Shown here: positions 26,670 to 34,411 of the stretch, piece by piece
How the letters are laid out: each line of letters starts with the position of its first letter
How positions within the stretch are numbered: position 1 is the stretch's first letter
Origin: Nocardia vinacea NBRC 16497
GTDB lineage: Bacteria > Actinomycetota > Actinomycetes > Mycobacteriales > Mycobacteriaceae
Reading direction: 5' to 3'
DNA: 64,000 bases
Assembly: GCF_000308835.1 (NCBI RefSeq)
Contig: NZ_BAGN01000202.1
Location: forward strand, 62,001-126,000
Translations under genes and position numbers: made by a program
Notes under the pieces: model-generated
Seen by the model: the letters and a program-made list of their open reading frames with translations, nothing else
Database searches by the model: none
What the model was told of the DNA's origin: nothing

Positions 26670-28076
26670 ATGGCTGCTGCCCAACGCTCGAGCGTCGTCG
26701 ACGAGATCTTCCTGCGCACACATCGCGGGCTCGGGACCCCGATCGCGCTCCAGGGTTTGTGGCGCACGGCCGATCGCGTCGATCCTGAGTTACTGCGGCA
26801 GGTGCACGCGGCACTGCGCGTTGGACCATTGGGGCGCAGAGTGATTCGGCCTTCGGTCCCCGGTGCGCGTCGCAGTTGGCGGGCGAACACTCGGGCGTAT
26901 CCGCTCGAGTTCACCGACGGCACTATCGCTACCGGGGCCCTGCTCGAGTGGGCCGATGAGCGGGGCTCGAACCTCGATCCCGAATACGGCCCGGGTTGGC
27001 GCTTGTCGACCGCCGCCTTGGAGGACGGCGGATCGATTGTGTCGCTGACCTGTTCGCATGCGCTCGCCGACGGAAGAGCGCTGGTGCTCGCGGTAGATGA
27101 TGCGCTGGGCGGCCCGAGCCTGACCACTTCGTCGGTGCAGGCGATGCGTTCCCCGGATACCGGGTCAGGCACGAGGTCGGCACCGTCGACGATTGCAGGG
27201 GAACCAGACCGGTCCGAAGCGCGAGTAAATGCCGCGCTGGGCCGGGAAACCCGAGCTCCGGCATCGGATTGGTCCGATGCTTGGCGGCAGTGGGCGATCG
27301 TTGTGCGCGGTACTTTCCGCGCACTCCGTCACGGGATTCCCGCACGTCCCACCCGGACGGCATCGACTCGCGCAGGCGGGTTATCGGCCCGTGAACGCGG
27401 GTCGATCGCTGGCGGCGTAGGGGTCGACCGCGCGCCGACCCCCGGCGTCGTACTGCAGTGTCCCGCAGCCGACTGGGAGTCGGCGGCTGCGGCGCACGGT
27501 GGTACGGCCAACAGCTTGTTCATCGCCCTGATTGCGAAGATGTTGTGGGCCAGTGGATTTCCTGGTGCGACGATCGATGCCAGCCTTCCGGTCGACACCC
27601 GCGACGAGCCGCGCGTCGACAATGACCTCGCGATGACCGAGATCACCATCGAGCGCAGCGATACTCCGGCCACCATTCGTGAGAAAGCCCGAATCGCCTA
27701 CGAGCGGCGCATGTCCAGCCCCGGCGGGATGCCGGAGGAACTGCTGCAGGTGATTCCGGATCGCTGGGCCTACGCCTTGTCCAAGGGTGCCGGTGAACGA
27801 GACATCCTGTGCTCCAACATCGGTACGCTTCCCGATTCCCTGCGCACCCTCGGCCCACACCGCTGCACCGGCGTCGCCGCCCGCGCCATCCACCCCGGCC
27901 TCACCGCGGACCGCCTCCCCCGCACCCGGCTATCCGGCTATCTCAGCCGCATCGCGGATACCTACACCCTCGCGGTCGTCAGCCTCGACCCCGCCCACAT
28001 CGACACCCCCGAAGCCCTTCGCGCCTCGGCACACGAATCCGCAACCCTCCTCGGCCTACCGATCACCCTCTGGTGA
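26670..28076 (+). CDS. condensation / wax-ester-synthase-like acyltransferase
   Basis: 468 residues. The catalytic-type motif SHALADGRAL (near 130) fits the (H)HxxxDG motif of CoA-dependent acyltransferases of the condensation, PapA and WS/DGAT families, with the first His replaced by Ser. A second typical stretch is DILCSNIGTLPDSL near 382, where the family has an N-[IV]-G motif. The donor and acceptor are unknown. It starts two bases after the crotonase stop, so the pair suggests lipid or acyl-ester metabolism. Its 3' end overlaps the convergent monooxygenase gene by 21 bases. Confidence 0.7.
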   Translation: MAAAQRSSVVDEIFLRTHRGLGTPIALQGLWRTADRVDPELLRQVHAALRVGPLGRRVIRPSVPGARRSWRANTRAYPLEFTDGTIATGALLEWADERGSNLDPEYGPGWRLSTAALEDGGSIVSLTCSHALADGRALVLAVDDALGGPSLTTSSVQAMRSPDTGSGTRSAPSTIAGEPDRSEARVNAALGRETRAPASDWSDAWRQWAIVVRGTFRALRHGIPARPTRTASTRAGGLSARERGSIAGGVGVDRAPTPGVVLQCPAADWESAAAAHGGTANSLFIALIAKMLWASGFPGATIDASLPVDTRDEPRVDNDLAMTEITIERSDTPATIREKARIAYERRMSSPGGMPEELLQVIPDRWAYALSKGAGERDILCSNIGTLPDSLRTLGPHRCTGVAARAIHPGLTADRLPRTRLSGYLSRIADTYTLAVVSLDPAHIDTPEALRASAHESATLLGLPITLW

Positions 28077-29336
28077 CCGCCCGAGCCCGCCGCCGGAGTT
28101 GCCCGCGCTGCCAACCCGGCTTCCTGATGCGGCGGGCGACGGTGGGTAGTCCTCGACGGTCATCGAGTTGTAGAGGCGCGCGCTCTTGGTGGTGAGGCGG
28201 ACGAAGGCGCGACTGGGCCCCGCGGGCAGGGCGGAAATCAGGCGGCTGCCCTGGACCAGTCCCGACACGCCGAGGCGCGAGGTGGGGATCAGGGTCTTCG
28301 CCGCGCTCAGTGCGACCGCGTGGCTGCCGCGTACGTGCTGCGCCATCGCGCGCTCGTAGGCGGGAAAGGCGCGCTCGTGGTCGCCGCCCGCCCGCGCCAG
28401 CTCCCCGGCGAGGACATATGCGCCGACGACGGCCAGGCTGGTGCTGCCGCCGACGGCCGGGCCGGGGCAGTAGCCCGCGTCGCCGACGAGCGTGACCCGC
28501 CCCCGTGACCAGGTGTCCATGCGGAGCTGGGTGATCGAGTCGAAGTAGAACGCCGGGGTGCGGTCGAGCTCGTCGAGCCAGCGGTCCACGTCGGCGTGCA
28601 TGCCGCCGAACGCATTGCGCAGCAAGTCCTTCTGCCGGGGCACGTCATGGTGGTGGTAGTCGAGCTCGCGCTCGCTCCGGAACAGGAACAAGGCCCGCGC
28701 GTCACCGAGGTGCCGCGCGCCGTACATGCCGGCAGTGCGGCCGACGCCGACGTGGATGCGGACCTCGCCGTCGAGATCGAAGCCGTTGGGCAGGGTCAGC
28801 ACCCCTAGGTACGCCCCGATGAAGGCGCTGAAGCGGGACTCGTCGCCGAAGACGAGGCGGCGCACGTTCGAGTGCAGCCCGTCCGCGCCGACGATGAGGT
28901 CGAAGCGGCGCGGCGCGGCGTTCTCGAACCGCACCTCGCCGTCGGGTGAGATCGCGGTGATCGAGTCGCCGAATACGTACTCGACATCGTCGCGCGTCGC
29001 GTCGTAGTAGATCTCGCCGAGGTCGTCACGCATGATCTCGGCGTGCCGGTCGGAGGTGGCGCCGAAGATCTTGGAGAGGTCCACCCGGACGGGACGCCGT
29101 GCTCCCTCCCGGTAGAGGGTCATCCGCTTCGTGCCGGTGGCCCGCTCCTCGACGCGTCGGAGCACGCCCATCTTCTCCGAGATGTCCATCGCGGGCTGGA
29201 ACAAGTCGACCGCGTGCCCGCCCGTCTTGCGTAGCACGGGGGCCCGTTCCACGACGGTGACCTCGAAGCCGTATCTCGTGAGCCAGTAGGCCAGCACCGG
29301 ACCGGCGACGCTGGCGCCGGAGACGAGAATCCGCAT
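28056..29336 (-). CDS. FAD-dependent aromatic-ring monooxygenase family protein
   Basis: 426 residues. Group A flavoprotein hydroxylase: the N-terminal dinucleotide fold reads GASVAGPVLAYWL (a GxSxxG variant), the DG motif is VGADGLHSNVRRLVFG, and the FAD ribityl motif is GDAGYCPGPAVGGSTSL. Related enzymes hydroxylate aromatic or polyketide substrates or inactivate tetracyclines and rifamycins; the substrate cannot be read here. It is divergent from a TetR gene with two palindromic operators between them, so induction by a ligand of that TetR is likely. Confidence 0.88.
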   Translation of the reverse strand: MRILVSGASVAGPVLAYWLTRYGFEVTVVERAPVLRKTGGHAVDLFQPAMDISEKMGVLRRVEERATGTKRMTLYREGARRPVRVDLSKIFGATSDRHAEIMRDDLGEIYYDATRDDVEYVFGDSITAISPDGEVRFENAAPRRFDLIVGADGLHSNVRRLVFGDESRFSAFIGAYLGVLTLPNGFDLDGEVRIHVGVGRTAGMYGARHLGDARALFLFRSERELDYHHHDVPRQKDLLRNAFGGMHADVDRWLDELDRTPAFYFDSITQLRMDTWSRGRVTLVGDAGYCPGPAVGGSTSLAVVGAYVLAGELARAGGDHERAFPAYERAMAQHVRGSHAVALSAAKTLIPTSRLGVSGLVQGSRLISALPAGPSRAFVRLTTKSARLYNSMTVEDYPPSPAASGSRVGSAGNSGGGLGRSPEGDR

Positions 29337-29346
29337 TAGCAGTCTC

Positions 29347-29399
29347 CTTACTTAACGATAAGTAAGCGTAGCACGGTAACTTACCTATCGTTAAGTAAG
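29347..29399. promoter_or_regulatory. paired TetR operators between monooxygenase and TetR genes
   Basis: Site 1 is CTTACTTA-ACGA-TAAGTAAG (29347-29366), a perfect palindrome. Site 2 is CTTACCTA-TCGT-TAAGTAAG (29380-29399), with one mismatch. Their centres are 33 bases apart, about three helical turns, so two dimers would sit on the same DNA face and cover both divergent promoters. Confidence 0.8.
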
Positions 29400-29412
29400 A
29401 TAGGCTGGCGAC

Positions 29413-29964
29413 ATGCCTCGCCCCTCCGACACCAAGCAGCGGATCCAAGAGGTCGCGCGCGAGCTCTTCGCACAGCAGGGTGTGCATCGGACCGGCCTGC
29501 AGGAGATCGCCGACCGGCTGGGCATCACCAAACCGGCGCTCTACTACCACTTCTCCTCACGCGAGGAACTGGTCCGCAGCATCGTGCAGCCGATCATCGA
29601 CGAGGAAGAGGCGTTCCTCGAGGGGCAGGAGGCGCTGAGCGAGGTCGAGCCCCGCGCCCTGCTGGAGGGCTACTTCGACTTCCACTACCGCCACCGCAAA
29701 GACATCGTGCTCATGCTCGCCGAGCTGACCACCCTCGCCGACCTGGGCCTGATCGACCTCGTATTGGCCTGGCGTGGGCGGCTGGTGAAGCTGCTGTGCG
29801 GCGCCGAACCCACACTGGAGCAGGCCACCCGGGCCGTGATCGCCTTCGGCGGACTCCAGGACTGCACGATTCAGTTCGCCGACGTGCCGAAGGACGAGCT
29901 CCGCCGGGCTGCCGTGGACGGCGCCTGCGCGGCCCTGGGCATGGACCCGCGGCGCGAAGCCTGA
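29413..29964 (+). CDS. TetR family transcriptional regulator of the monooxygenase gene
   Basis: 183 residues. Classic TetR HTH near residues 8-52 (ARELFAQQGVHRTGLQ, LGITKPALYYHFSSREEL), then a small all-helical ligand domain (about 60-180). The start is 13 bases from operator site 2, so autoregulation is likely. It presumably represses the divergent FAD monooxygenase until its ligand binds. The stop is immediately next to the stop of the convergent PNPOx-like gene. Confidence 0.9.
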   Translation: MPRPSDTKQRIQEVARELFAQQGVHRTGLQEIADRLGITKPALYYHFSSREELVRSIVQPIIDEEEAFLEGQEALSEVEPRALLEGYFDFHYRHRKDIVLMLAELTTLADLGLIDLVLAWRGRLVKLLCGAEPTLEQATRAVIAFGGLQDCTIQFADVPKDELRRAAVDGACAALGMDPRREA

Positions 29965-30645
29965 CTACTGGCCCTCGAGGGCCATATCGGTTCGATCGAG
30001 TACGTCCTGCGGTACCTCGATGCCCGGCTCCAGATCGTCCGACGAAATCGGGGCGTCCCAGACCTGACGGAGCGGCAGGACGCCTGCCCAGACGCCGCCG
30101 GTTTCGATATCGGCGGCGTCGTCCTTGGGGCCGCCGGTTCGGACCTTCACCGATGCCTCGGTCAGGTCGAGGGCCAGGACCATGGTGGCGGCCATTTCCT
30201 TTTTGTTCGGCTGCCGCACGCGATCCCACGCACCTGGCGCGGAGTGTTCGACGATGACCCGCAGCGCGTGCATGCGTTCATCGGGGTCGACGAGTTCGAC
30301 GGCGCGGCCGCGCACCACGGCCGAGCGGAAGTTGGCGGAGAAGTGCATTGCCGAACGGGCGTAGACGACGCCGTCGACCAAGGTGACGGCGATGGAGATA
30401 TCGCCGGTCAACGCCGCCCGCAGGTTTCCGGCTCCGGTCGAACCGTGCAGGTACAGCGTGTCGCCGTCGCGGCCGTAGACCGTCGGGAGCACCACCGGAC
30501 TGCCGCCGAGCAGCACGCCCAGGTGGCAGACCAGGCCCGCGTCGAGGACCGCATCCAGTTCGGCCCGGTCGGTCCGGCCGCGCTCCTTGGAACGTGTCAG
30601 GGTGGTACGTGGGGTAGGCGAAAGCGGCGGCCGAGAGTTCGTCAT
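29965..30645 (-). CDS. pyridoxamine 5'-phosphate oxidase family protein (FMN split barrel)
   Basis: 226 residues. FMN-binding split-barrel fold: VCHLGVLLGGSPVVLPTVYGRDGD, TLYLHGSTGAGNLRA, and FRSAVVRGRAVELVD are typical of the PNPOx-like / nitroimidazole-resistance group. Cofactor should be FMN, possibly F420; the substrate is unknown. The ATG at 30645 has an AGAGGT box. It is divergent from a MocR regulator, a common pairing, which suggests vitamin B6-linked or stress-linked control. Confidence 0.85.
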   Translation of the reverse strand: MTNSRPPLSPTPRTTLTRSKERGRTDRAELDAVLDAGLVCHLGVLLGGSPVVLPTVYGRDGDTLYLHGSTGAGNLRAALTGDISIAVTLVDGVVYARSAMHFSANFRSAVVRGRAVELVDPDERMHALRVIVEHSAPGAWDRVRQPNKKEMAATMVLALDLTEASVKVRTGGPKDDAADIETGGVWAGVLPLRQVWDAPISSDDLEPGIEVPQDVLDRTDMALEGQ

Positions 30646-30683
30646 ACCTCTAGCGTGGAGCCGAAAGTGGCATTCTGAAATAG

Positions 30684-30714
30684 CCAATTCATGGAAATTT
30701 GAACAGTCCAATTC
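30684..30714. promoter_or_regulatory. direct repeats between PNPOx-like and MocR genes
   Basis: CCAATTC occurs at 30684-30690 and 30708-30714, 24 bases apart start to start, just upstream of the MocR ribosome binding site (GGGAGG). Direct repeats are typical of MocR/PdxR operators. Confidence 0.5.
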
Positions 30715-30726
30715 GGGAGGTGCGCG

Positions 30727-32124
30727 ATGCTGGATGAAATTCCGCTCGTCCTCGACCGCGAGGCTGAGCAGCCGTTATCGGTTCAGGTCGCGGAAGGGCT
30801 GCGCGCCGCGGCGAGCAACGGACTCCTGCGCGCGGACGATCGACTCCCCTCGTCGCGAGCGCTGGCCCAGCGCCTCGGCGTGAGCCGCACGGTGGTCGCC
30901 GCGGCCTACGACCAACTGCACGCCGAGGGCTGGATCGCGGGCCGCCGGGGCTCGGGCACCTACTTGACCACCGCCCCCGCCGAACCGCCCGCACGATCGA
31001 GCACACACAGCACCGCCGAGCACGCGCCGAACCTGCTCGATCTCGGCCCCGGCGCGCCCTGCATCGAGGCCCTCGACCAGGCAGCCTGGCGACGTGCCTG
31101 GCGCGCGGCCGCCGACGACTCCCCCGTCATCCGCAAGAATCGCGGCGGCGAACCGGAATACCGCGCGGCGGTCGCCGAACACCTGCTGCGCCACCGCGGC
31201 CTCGGTGCGGGCAGCAAGTCCGTGGTGCTCGCGACGGCCGGAACCAGTTCGGCCGTAGGCGAACTCGCGGCCGCCCTGCTGCGGCCCGGCGACGCCATTG
31301 CCATGGAAGATCCGGGCTATCAGCGTGCCGCGGGCGCATTCGTCGCGGCCGGAGTCCGGGTACTACCGGTGCCGATCGATGCCGACGGCCTGCGAGTCGA
31401 TCGACTACCCAACGGCATCAAGGCCGTGTATTGCACTCCAGCACACCAATTTCCACTGGGCACTCGCATGCAGGCGGCGCGACGTGTACAACTCGTCGAA
31501 TTCGCCAGGCGTGCCGGCCTACTCATCATCGAGGACGATTACGACGGCGAATTGCGTTACGACACCGCCCCTTTGCCGCTGCTGGCCGCGATGGCTCCGG
31601 ACGTCGTCATCCATCTCGGCACCACGAGCAAGATCCTCTCGCCGACCTTGGGTATCGGCTGGCTCGTCGCCGCCCCCGATATCACCGAAGCCGTTGTCGC
31701 GCACCGCGAACGAACCGGTACGGGCCCGAGCCCCGCCGGCCAGGGAGTGCTCACCGCATTCGCCGACCACGGCGATCTCGCCAGACACCTGCGCCGACTG
31801 CGCCGCGCGGTGCCCCCGCGCCGAGGCCTGGTCGTGGACGAACTGCGCCGCCGCGGACTCGAAGTACTCGGCGACGATGCCGGTTCACACGTGGTGGTGC
31901 CACTGGATTCGGCCGAAGCCGAACAGCGTGCCGTGGCAGTGGGCCGAACGCGTGGCGTGGCGCTCGACGGACTGTCCCGCCATCACCTTGTGGCACAACA
32001 ACATCCACTCGCGGCGGCAGTTGGTCCGCATACCTTCGGCATCGCCCTCGGCTACACCGCACTGAGCTGGACCGAGCTGCGTACCGCGATTCCGATTGCC
32101 GGAGAATGCCTTACGCAGCCATAG
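30727..32124 (+). CDS. MocR/PdxR family regulator (GntR HTH fused to aminotransferase-like domain)
   Basis: 465 residues. N-terminal GntR winged helix (residues 15-80, LPSSRALAQRLGVSRTVVAAAY) fused to a fold-type I aminotransferase domain. The latter keeps IEDDYDGELRY and the PLP lysine in GTTSKILSPTLGIGW, so it should bind pyridoxal phosphate as an effector. Family members usually control vitamin B6, GABA or related metabolism. The divergent PNPOx-like gene is the likely target. Confidence 0.9.
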   Translation: MLDEIPLVLDREAEQPLSVQVAEGLRAAASNGLLRADDRLPSSRALAQRLGVSRTVVAAAYDQLHAEGWIAGRRGSGTYLTTAPAEPPARSSTHSTAEHAPNLLDLGPGAPCIEALDQAAWRRAWRAAADDSPVIRKNRGGEPEYRAAVAEHLLRHRGLGAGSKSVVLATAGTSSAVGELAAALLRPGDAIAMEDPGYQRAAGAFVAAGVRVLPVPIDADGLRVDRLPNGIKAVYCTPAHQFPLGTRMQAARRVQLVEFARRAGLLIIEDDYDGELRYDTAPLPLLAAMAPDVVIHLGTTSKILSPTLGIGWLVAAPDITEAVVAHRERTGTGPSPAGQGVLTAFADHGDLARHLRRLRRAVPPRRGLVVDELRRRGLEVLGDDAGSHVVVPLDSAEAEQRAVAVGRTRGVALDGLSRHHLVAQQHPLAAAVGPHTFGIALGYTALSWTELRTAIPIAGECLTQP

Positions 32125-32724
32125 CGCCTTGCCCCAATGTCGCATACCTGGCCATCCGGTCATGGGCCCTCCCCGGCTCCGACGACGAGCCCTACGCCGG
32201 ACTGCGCCCGCTCGCATCTGCCACTGGATCCGCTGGCAACCCAGCTCTTGGGAAGGGCATCGGCAGAAGGGTGCGCGGCGCCGAGAGGATCGCCGCCTGC
32301 GCCGGCGCGTGCTGGTGCACTGCGCGGCGGGCAAGGAACGCACCAGGTGGACAGCTCTGCCACGATGTCGGCATGCCTGTGGGCTGCCAGGTACGCGGGC
32401 GTCGGTTGGAAGCCAGCGCCCAGCAGGAACTGGCTGGGCGCTCGAGGTCCCTGCTGCGCGCGGCTACTTTCCCCGTAGTCGTCGCGCTATCCGTCTCCGT
32501 CGATCGCAAGCACGCTGCCGTCGAATGGACGCCCGCACCGGAGGCGTTCCGACGGCGAGTTCGACCGCGCGTAATCCCGCGAGAACAAGGCATCAGGCCC
32601 GGTCCGCACCGTTCGGATCGGGCCTTTTATCGTGCCCGCGGACCCAGCCGCTCCGGAGCCCGGCGGCCCGGGGCCGATTCCCGAAGGGCCGTCACGGCGC
32701 CAACGCGGTCGTAGCATGGTCCCC
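32125..32724. other. ~600-base stretch without a convincing gene
   Basis: No frame here has both a start with a ribosome binding site and recognisable protein sequence. Two things stand out. A short frame at 32309-32350 reads VLVHCAAGKERTRW, which resembles the HCxxGKxRT loop of protein tyrosine phosphatases. A strong terminator lies at 32595-32629. The stretch may be decayed coding DNA or the long 3' region of the MocR transcript. Confidence 0.4.
32595..32629 (+). terminator. Rho-independent terminator
   Basis: AGGCCCGGTCCG pairs with CGGATCGGGCCT (one mismatch) around a 7-base loop, followed by TTTTAT, 470 bases past the MocR stop. It implies a plus-strand transcript that extends across the apparently empty stretch. 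Confidence 0.8.
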
Positions 32725-32970
32725 ATGACCGAACAGGACATACTGGCGCGTATCAAGAACTTGGTCGATCGCGAGCATGATTTGCGATCCAAGGCGACGG
32801 CCGGTGCGGTCGATCCGGTAACCGAGCGGCAGCAGCTCGCCGCACTCGAAGTAATGCTCGATCAGGCCTGGGATCTGCTTCGGCAACGCCGGGCGCGCAT
32901 CGACGCCGGGGCCACGCCTGAGGATGCGCAGGAGAACCCGGCCCGTCAGGTCGAGGGTTATCTACAGTGA
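32725..32970 (+). CDS. DUF2630 family protein
   Basis: 81 residues, almost entirely helical and charged: MTEQDILARIKNLVDREHDL then ERQQLAALEVMLDQAWDLLRQRR. This is the pattern of the small actinobacterial DUF2630 family of unknown function. Its TGA overlaps the GTG start of the next gene (GTGA), so it is translationally coupled to the flavoprotein and may work with it. Confidence 0.82.
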   Translation: MTEQDILARIKNLVDREHDLRSKATAGAVDPVTERQQLAALEVMLDQAWDLLRQRRARIDAGATPEDAQENPARQVEGYLQ

Positions 32971-34397
32971 CCTCCGATTCCACCGCCGAATACGACGTCA
33001 TCGTGATCGGTGGTGGGCCTGCGGGCGAGAACGCCGCCGCCTATGCCATCGCGGACAGCGAGCGAACCGCCGTGATCGTGGAACGGGAACTGGTCGGCGG
33101 TGAATGTTCGTATTGGGCATGCATGCCGAGTAAGGCGCTGCTGCGACCGGCCCATGTGCTGTCCGGCGCGAAGGCGATGGCCGGAATCACCGCGAGCGGG
33201 CTCGATGTCGACGCGGTCTTGAAGCGGCGCGACGCCTTCACACATAAGCACGACGACAGCTCGCAGGTCGACTGGGCCAACGACAATCGCATCGAGGTGG
33301 TCCGCGGGACCGGACGGCTCGCGGGCGAGCGACTCGTCGAGGTCGGCGACCGACAGCTGCGGGCACGTCACGCGGTGGTGCTGGCCACCGGCACCAAGGC
33401 CGCGGTTCCCGATGTACCCGGATTGCGCGATGCGCTGCCGTGGATTTCCCGGGATGTGACCAATCTGCACGAGGTTCCGCGCCGGGTGGTGATCATCGGC
33501 GGCGGTGTTGTCGCGTGTGAGGCGGCTACCTGGCTCGCCGCGCTCGGCGCGAGTGAGATCACCATGCTGGTCCGCGGCAATGCGTTGTTGGGCAATGCCG
33601 AACCGTTCGCGGGGGAACGTGTGGCCGCGGCGCTGTCCGACGCCGGTGTTCGGGTTCTATTCGGCACCCGGCCCACTCGGGTGGTGCGCGCCGATGCGAA
33701 GGATTCTGGCGAGGGCTGGATTCATGGCGGTGTGGTGACCGTCCAGATCGGCGACAGCGAAGTCGAGGCCGACGAGATCGTGGTCGCCGCCGGGCGCGGA
33801 CCGGCGACGGCGGAACTCGGCCTGGGCTCGATCGGGCTGGCGGATGGCTATGTCGAGGTGGACGACCGGTTGACGGTGCGCGGCATCGACGGCGACTGGC
33901 TGTATGCGGTCGGCGATGTGAATCACCGTGCGGCGCTTACACATATGGGCAAGTACCACGCCCGGGTGTGCGGTGATGTCATTGCCGCGCGGGCCGAGGG
34001 GCGCGCGCTGGCGGATGCGCGATACGCGGCGACGGCCGATCACGGGCAGGTGCCGCAGGTGGTGTTCACCGCGCCGGAAGTCGCGTCCGTCGGGCAGACC
34101 GAGGCGGCGGCGCGTAAAGCGGGCTATGCGGTGGAAACCGTGGAGCTCGATATCGCGGTCGCCGGATCGGCGCTGGCCCGCGACGATTACGCGGGGCGGG
34201 CGAAGATCGTCATCGATACCGCGACCGACACGCTGCTCGGGGCCACTTTTGTCGGACCGGAGGTCGGTGAGTTGATCCACGCGGCGACCGTTGCCGTGGT
34301 CGGCAAGGTGCCGCTGGCGACGCTGTGGCACGCAGTGCCAGCCTATCCGACGGTGAGCGAGCTCTGGTTGCGTCTGTTGGAGGCCCGCCGCTCGTAG
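32967..34397 (+). CDS. NAD(P)/FAD-dependent oxidoreductase, pyridine nucleotide-disulfide family
   Basis: 476 residues. FAD-binding GGGPAGENAAAY, redox pair ECSYWACMPSK (CxxxxC), second dinucleotide fold VVIIGGGVVACEAATWL, and late FAD motif YAVGDVN. The C-terminal dimer domain ends HAVPAYPTVSE. In dihydrolipoamide dehydrogenase and glutathione reductase this place reads HPTxSE, and the His is the catalytic base; here it is Tyr, as in mercuric reductase and soluble transhydrogenase. So it is unlikely to be a standard Lpd, and the substrate is unclear. It is coupled to the DUF2630 gene by a 4-base overlap. Confidence 0.85.
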   Translation: MTSDSTAEYDVIVIGGGPAGENAAAYAIADSERTAVIVERELVGGECSYWACMPSKALLRPAHVLSGAKAMAGITASGLDVDAVLKRRDAFTHKHDDSSQVDWANDNRIEVVRGTGRLAGERLVEVGDRQLRARHAVVLATGTKAAVPDVPGLRDALPWISRDVTNLHEVPRRVVIIGGGVVACEAATWLAALGASEITMLVRGNALLGNAEPFAGERVAAALSDAGVRVLFGTRPTRVVRADAKDSGEGWIHGGVVTVQIGDSEVEADEIVVAAGRGPATAELGLGSIGLADGYVEVDDRLTVRGIDGDWLYAVGDVNHRAALTHMGKYHARVCGDVIAARAEGRALADARYAATADHGQVPQVVFTAPEVASVGQTEAAARKAGYAVETVELDIAVAGSALARDDYAGRAKIVIDTATDTLLGATFVGPEVGELIHAATVAVVGKVPLATLWHAVPAYPTVSELWLRLLEARRS

Positions 34398-34411
34398 TTA
34401 CCATCGGAAGG

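Noticed and set aside
32510-32600. tRNA-like GTTCGA box near 32560
   Set aside because: GAGTTCGACC resembles a T-loop, but no acceptor, D or anticodon stems can be built around it.
31431-32714. 427-codon plus-strand frame running across the MocR end and the empty region
   Set aside because: First half is a shadow of MocR in another frame; the rest has no ribosome binding site or family signal.
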